DNA from: Gordonia sediminis
GTDB lineage: Bacteria > Actinomycetota > Actinomycetes > Mycobacteriales > Mycobacteriaceae
Length of the DNA stretch: 39,396 bases
Direction of reading: 5' to 3'
Assembly (NCBI GenBank): GCA_004193205.1
Contig: RZUM01000021.1
Coordinates: 1-39,396 of the forward strand
Part shown: in pieces, positions 36,194 to 39,396 of the stretch
How the letters are laid out: each line of letters opens with the position of its first letter
Numbering within the stretch: the first letter of the stretch is position 1
Translations under genes and position numbers: made by a program
Notes under the pieces: generated by a model
Seen by the model: the letters and a program-made list of their open reading frames with translations, nothing else
Databases searched by the model: none
What the model was told of the DNA's origin: nothing

Positions 36194-36209
36194 TGTGCTC
36201 CCGATCACA
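36194..36209. promoter_or_regulatory. CRP/GlxR-like site overlapping the regulator leader
   Basis: TGTGCTCCCGATCACA matches the CRP/GlxR pattern TGTGA-N6-TCACA at nine of ten positions. It lies 9 bp upstream of the regulator GTG and covers its GGGAG ribosome site. A true site here would act as a repressor; coincidence with the ribosome site is also possible. Confidence 0.4.
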
Positions 36210-36231
36210 CTATGGCCGCAAAGTCCGCCGG

Positions 36232-36283
36232 GGGTTGCACAGGGTTGCGGTCCCGCGCAGCCTCCTGCAACCCGATGCAACCC
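36232..36283. promoter_or_regulatory. Symmetric four-half-site operator (GGGTTGC)
   Basis: Two GGGTTGC copies start at 36232 and 36242, and two inverted copies (GCAACCC) start at 36267 and 36277. Within each arm the half-sites are 10 bp apart, one helical turn, and the two 17-bp arms face each other. The site sits between the divergent regulator and monooxygenase starts and is the obvious binding place for the GAF winged-helix protein. Confidence 0.75.
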
Positions 36284-36291
36284 TTGTCGGT

Positions 36292-36311
36292 CACACTCCA
36301 GTTGGGGTGTG
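36292..36311. promoter_or_regulatory. Second inverted repeat in the monooxygenase promoter region
   Basis: CACACTCCA (36292-36300) and TGGGGTGTG (36303-36311) are inverted copies with one mismatch and a 2-bp centre. TGTGGATCACA (36313-36323) lies immediately beside it. Both are about 45-75 bp upstream of the monooxygenase ATG, and may be promoter-proximal regulator sites. Confidence 0.45.
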
Positions 36312-36365
36312 CTGTGGATCACAACGTCAGCGATCGACCGTATCGAGCCCTGAGGAGAGGACATC

Positions 36366-38210
36366 ATGACGCAGACACTGGAACCCCCGGCCACCGAGAG
36401 CCGGCCCCACGATCCCCAGCAGCGCGTCGACGCCTGGCTGGCCGAGTTCTCCACAGCCCTGGCTGCGCGCGACGTCGCGCGGGTGACCGGCATGTTCGCC
36501 ACCGACAGCTTCTGGCGCGACCTGATCTCGTTCACCTGGAACATCAAGACGGTCGAGGGACCCGAGCAGATCGCCGACATGCTCCACAGTCGCCTCGACG
36601 ACACCGACCCGCGGGGGTTCCGCACGAGCGAACCGCCGACCGCGGACGGTGACGTGCTCTCCGCGTTTATCGAGTTCGAGACCGCGACCGGCCGCGGCGT
36701 CGGTCACCTGCGGCTGCGTCCCGACGCCGACACCGGCGAGGACACCGCCTGGACCCTGCTCACGTCGCTCCAGGAACTCAAGGGGTACGAGGAGCGCACC
36801 GGCCACACCCGGGCGCTGGGCGCCGTACACGGTTCCGATCCCGATCGGCGGTCGTGGGCCGAGAAGCGGGAGGACGAGGAACTTGAACTCGGCCGCGCGG
36901 TACAGCCCTACGTGCTCGTCGTCGGCGGCGGCCAGGGCGGAATCGCTCTCGGCGCCCGGTTGCGCCAGCTCGGCGTGCCGGCCATCGTCGTCGATAAGCA
37001 CGACCGGCCGGGTGATCAGTGGCGCAAGCGATACAAGTCACTCTGCCTGCACGATCCGGTTTGGTACGACCATCTCCCCTATCTGCCGTTCCCCCCGAAC
37101 TGGCCGACCTTCGCGCCGAAGGACAAGATCGGCGATTGGCTGGAGTTCTACACGAAGGTCATGGAGGTCCCCTACTGGAGCAAGACGACGTGTCTGTCGG
37201 CTTCCTACGACGAGGACGCACAAGAGTGGACCGTCGAGATCGACCGCGACGGGGAACGGATGACGCTGCGTCCCCGCCAGCTCGTGCTCGCCACCGGAAT
37301 GTCGGGCAAGGCCAGCGTGCCGACGATCCCCGGTCAGGACATTTTCGCCGGCGAACAGCATCACTCGAGCCAGCATCCGGGCCCGGATGGCTATGTCGGC
37401 AAGAAGGTGGTGGTGATCGGGTCCAACAACTCCGCCCACGACATCTGCAAGGCGTTGGTGGAGAACGGCGTCGACACGACGATGGTGCAGCGCTCGTCGA
37501 CCCACATCGTGCGATCCGACTCGTTGATGGAGATCGGCTTGGGTGCGCTCTACAGCGAACAGGCCGTCGAGAACGGGATGACCACGAAGAAGGCCGACCT
37601 GACCTTCGCCTCGCTGCCCTACCGGATCATGCACGAGTTCCAGATCCCGATCTACAACGAGATCCGCGAGCGTGACAAGGACTTCTACGACCGCCTCGAG
37701 GCCGCCGGATTCGATCTGGACTTCGGCGACGACGATTCGGGCCTGTTCATGAAGTATCTGCGCCGCGGGTCGGGCTACTACATCGACGTCGGCGCCTGTG
37801 ACCTCGTCGCGGACGGCACGATCAAGCTGGCTCACGGTCAGGTCGACCATCTCACCGCGAACAGCGTGGTCCTCGCCGACGGTACCGAGCTCCCGGCCGA
37901 CGTCGTCGTCTACGCCACCGGATACGGCTCGATGAACGGGTGGGCCGCCGACCTCATGGGTCAGGAGGTCGCCGACCGGGTCGGGAAGGTGTGGGGCCTT
38001 GGCTCGGACACCACCAAGGATCCGGGTCCGTGGGAGGGTGAGCAGCGCAACATGTGGAAGCCCACCCAGCAACCCGGGCTGTGGTTCCACGGCGGCAATC
38101 TGCATCAGTCGCGCCACTACTCGCTCTATCTCGCTCTGCAGCTGAAGGCGCGGCGCGAGGGCATCCCCACGCCGGTGTACGGCCTGCAGGAGGTGCACCA
38201 CCTATCTTGA
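36366..38210 (+). CDS. NTF2-like/flavin-containing monooxygenase fusion
   Basis: This 614-residue protein has GAGGAGAGG before its ATG. The N-terminal part (about 15-150) is an NTF2/SnoaL-like domain with RVDAWLAEFSTALAARDVARVTGMF and W-rich strands. A flavin monooxygenase module follows, with FAD motif GGGQGG at 187-192, KRYKSLCLHDP, the GSNNSA nucleotide-binding motif from residue 352, and VVVYATGYGS near the end. Related fusions oxidise ketones or amines in actinobacteria; the substrate is not evident. The divergent GAF regulator and the operator between them suggest substrate-induced expression. A strong hairpin follows the gene. Confidence 0.9.
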   Translation: MTQTLEPPATESRPHDPQQRVDAWLAEFSTALAARDVARVTGMFATDSFWRDLISFTWNIKTVEGPEQIADMLHSRLDDTDPRGFRTSEPPTADGDVLSAFIEFETATGRGVGHLRLRPDADTGEDTAWTLLTSLQELKGYEERTGHTRALGAVHGSDPDRRSWAEKREDEELELGRAVQPYVLVVGGGQGGIALGARLRQLGVPAIVVDKHDRPGDQWRKRYKSLCLHDPVWYDHLPYLPFPPNWPTFAPKDKIGDWLEFYTKVMEVPYWSKTTCLSASYDEDAQEWTVEIDRDGERMTLRPRQLVLATGMSGKASVPTIPGQDIFAGEQHHSSQHPGPDGYVGKKVVVIGSNNSAHDICKALVENGVDTTMVQRSSTHIVRSDSLMEIGLGALYSEQAVENGMTTKKADLTFASLPYRIMHEFQIPIYNEIRERDKDFYDRLEAAGFDLDFGDDDSGLFMKYLRRGSGYYIDVGACDLVADGTIKLAHGQVDHLTANSVVLADGTELPADVVVYATGYGSMNGWAADLMGQEVADRVGKVWGLGSDTTKDPGPWEGEQRNMWKPTQQPGLWFHGGNLHQSRHYSLYLALQLKARREGIPTPVYGLQEVHHLS

Positions 38211-38224
38211 TCGCCGCCATCGAC

Positions 38225-38260
38225 ATGCTGCCGGCCTCGGCTATCCGGGGCCGGCAGCAT
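38225..38260 (+). terminator. Hairpin terminator after the monooxygenase gene
   Basis: ATGCTGCCGGCC (38225-38236) pairs perfectly over 12 bp with GGCCGGCAGCAT (38249-38260) around a 12-nt loop, 14 bp after the stop codon. No T-tract follows, which is common for terminators of this group. Confidence 0.75.
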
Positions 38261-38394
38261 CGTCGTGAGACGTGATCCGAACACGAACACACCCGAGGTC
38301 CCAACTCCCCGTCGTGGCGGCATCACGCGTGATCTGATGGGAGACGCACAGACAACTCCCTCGGGTTTCCCCGGCCGTATGATCGGAGTCCACG

Positions 38395-39270
38395 ATGAAG
38401 CTGCTCGTCGCCTACATCGCCACCTCGGGCGGCGCCGACGCTGTCGCGCTCGGTGTCTGCCTGGCCCGCACGTTGAAGGCACCCCTCGACATCGCAGTGG
38501 TGATCCCACCCGACCGGGCCGACGCCTCGGCCACCCTCGAGCACTACGAGGAGATCCTCGACGAGGCGGCGCACACATGGCTCGCCGAGGCCAAGGGAAT
38601 GGTCCCCGACGATGTCTCGGTACAGACCCACATCGTGTTCGACGAGAACCCGGCCGACGGCCTCATCAAGGAGATCGGCGAACTTCATTCGACGATGCTC
38701 ATCGTCGGGGGCTCCGGTGGTGGGATGCTGGTCGGACGGCATTCCCTCGGATCGGTGGTCAACAACCTGCTGTACTCGTGTCCGGTACCGGTTGCGCTCG
38801 CACCCAGCGGATTCCGCTACACCGGTGCACCTCGCATCCGAGAGGTCACCACGGCCATCGGACGGCGCCCGGGCGCGGAGGCCCTCGTCGACACCGCCGT
38901 CGGACTGAGCGCGGACGGCGAGCTGCCCATCAGGTTGCTCTCGCTCGTATCCGGCGACGACATGCCCTCGAGCCACTCGGCCCAGGACGAGGACGAGGCA
39001 CGCCGCTACGCCGTCGAACTCGCCCGCAAGGCGCTCGACGCCGCCCACCTCCGACTACCCGACAGCGCCCAGATCACCACCATGATCGCCGAGGGCGACA
39101 GTATCGAGGACGCGGTCCGAACCGTCGACTGGCACGACGGAGATGTGATCCTGGTCGGCTCGAGCCGATTGGCGGCCCCGAAGAGATTGTTCCTGGGGTC
39201 CACCGCACAGAAGATGCTGCGCGTGCTGGCGGTGCCGATGATCGTGGTGCCGGCGGCGCCGGAAAGCTGA
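38395..39270 (+). CDS. Universal stress protein, two UspA domains
   Basis: This 291-residue protein has GGAG before its ATG. Two tandem UspA-like domains (about 1-140 and 155-289) are visible. The first ends with the nucleotide-binding pattern GGSGGGMLVGRHSLGSVVNNLL then CPVPVALAP, and the second has VGSSRLAAPKRLFLGSTAQKML then AVPMIVVPA, a partly altered ATP motif. Family members bind ATP and help survive starvation, low oxygen or stress. It is preceded by 184 bp holding the monooxygenase terminator, and followed by a hairpin shared with the opposite rRNA operon. Confidence 0.9.
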   Translation: MKLLVAYIATSGGADAVALGVCLARTLKAPLDIAVVIPPDRADASATLEHYEEILDEAAHTWLAEAKGMVPDDVSVQTHIVFDENPADGLIKEIGELHSTMLIVGGSGGGMLVGRHSLGSVVNNLLYSCPVPVALAPSGFRYTGAPRIREVTTAIGRRPGAEALVDTAVGLSADGELPIRLLSLVSGDDMPSSHSAQDEDEARRYAVELARKALDAAHLRLPDSAQITTMIAEGDSIEDAVRTVDWHDGDVILVGSSRLAAPKRLFLGSTAQKMLRVLAVPMIVVPAAPES

Positions 39271-39295
39271 TCGAGGTCGCTGGATGTGGATATGG

Positions 39296-39326
39296 CGAAG
39301 GCCCCCAACGTGGTTGGGGGCCTTCG
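39296..39326. terminator. Bidirectional terminator between stress protein gene and rRNA operon
   Basis: CGAAGGCCCCCAAC (39296-39309) pairs perfectly over 14 bp with GTTGGGGGCCTTCG (39313-39326) around a 3-nt loop. Plus-strand transcripts from the stress protein gene and minus-strand transcripts from the 5S rRNA both end here. Confidence 0.9.
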
Positions 39327-39333
39327 TGAGGTT

Positions 39334-39396
39334 GTGTTCGGCGGTGTCCTACTCTCCCACACTGGTTAGGGTGCAGTACCATTGGCGCTGGAGGGC
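39334..39396 (-). rRNA. rrf: 5S ribosomal RNA, 3' part only
   Basis: The reverse complement contains the conserved 5S 3' half: AATGGTACTGC, then GTGTGGGAGAGTAGGACACC, ending GCCGAACAC. The gene continues past the right edge of the window, so only about its last 63 nt are present. It implies an rRNA operon on the minus strand that ends here. Confidence 0.95.

Overview
The window comes from a high-GC mycolic-acid actinobacterium. I suggest Gordonia or a close relative, from gene order and codon use; the genus is an inference. From about 8.5 kb to 33.4 kb the genes follow the order of the Mycobacterium tuberculosis Rv1321-Rv1343c region: nucS, epimerase, fadA4, thioredoxin, glgB, glgE, dinG, pncB, clpS, DUF2017, P1 peptidase, mec, cysO, cysM, rhomboid, murI, MBL phosphodiesterase, rph, rdgB, DUF3817 and an LprD-like gene. 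Lineage-specific genes are inserted among them.

Region 1 (1 to about 8372) is the right part of an integrated mobile element. It is visibly richer in A+T, has poorly characterised genes on both strands, and ends with an HNH-AP2 endonuclease and a tyrosine integrase that abuts the 3' end of tRNA-Leu(UAG). Its cargo includes a secreted Thr/Pro-rich protein, a membrane-anchored GT51 peptidoglycan glycosyltransferase, a membrane-anchored extracytoplasmic protein, a VRR-NUC-type nuclease, a DUF3846 protein and several unknown small proteins. The left end and attL lie outside the window.

Region 2 (8.5-18.5 kb): an LprD-like/DUF3817 pair and a PimC-like mannosyltransferase on + face a long minus-strand gene run. 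That run is clpS, DUF2017, P1 peptidase, mec, cysO, cysM, rhomboid, murI, MBL phosphodiesterase, rph and rdgB. It includes the CysO/Mec/CysM cysteine pathway. A five-unit 39-bp tandem repeat sits between cysM and the rhomboid gene.

Region 3 (18.5-26.7 kb): a plus-strand run of pncB, pncA, dinG, glgE and glgB covers NAD salvage, an Fe-S helicase and GlgE-pathway alpha-glucan synthesis. It ends in 21-bp repeats and a hairpin.

Region 4 (26.9-33.4 kb): a minus-strand operon of DUF3817, DUF77, MFS and a thioredoxin-TPR protein; a thiolase divergent from methylmalonyl-CoA epimerase; a DivIVA-like coiled-coil protein; and NucS mismatch endonuclease.

Region 5 (33.4-39.4 kb): a GAF/winged-helix regulator followed by glutaminase-STAS, divergent from an NTF2-FMO fusion. 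The promoter region between them carries four GGGTTGC half-sites arranged as a symmetric operator. A two-domain universal stress protein follows, then a bidirectional terminator and the 3' part of a minus-strand 5S rRNA.

No CRISPR array, recognisable insertion sequence or complete defence system is visible. The strongest candidates for something undescribed are the envelope and nuclease cargo of the tRNA-Leu element and the GGGTTGC operator system at 36.2 kb.
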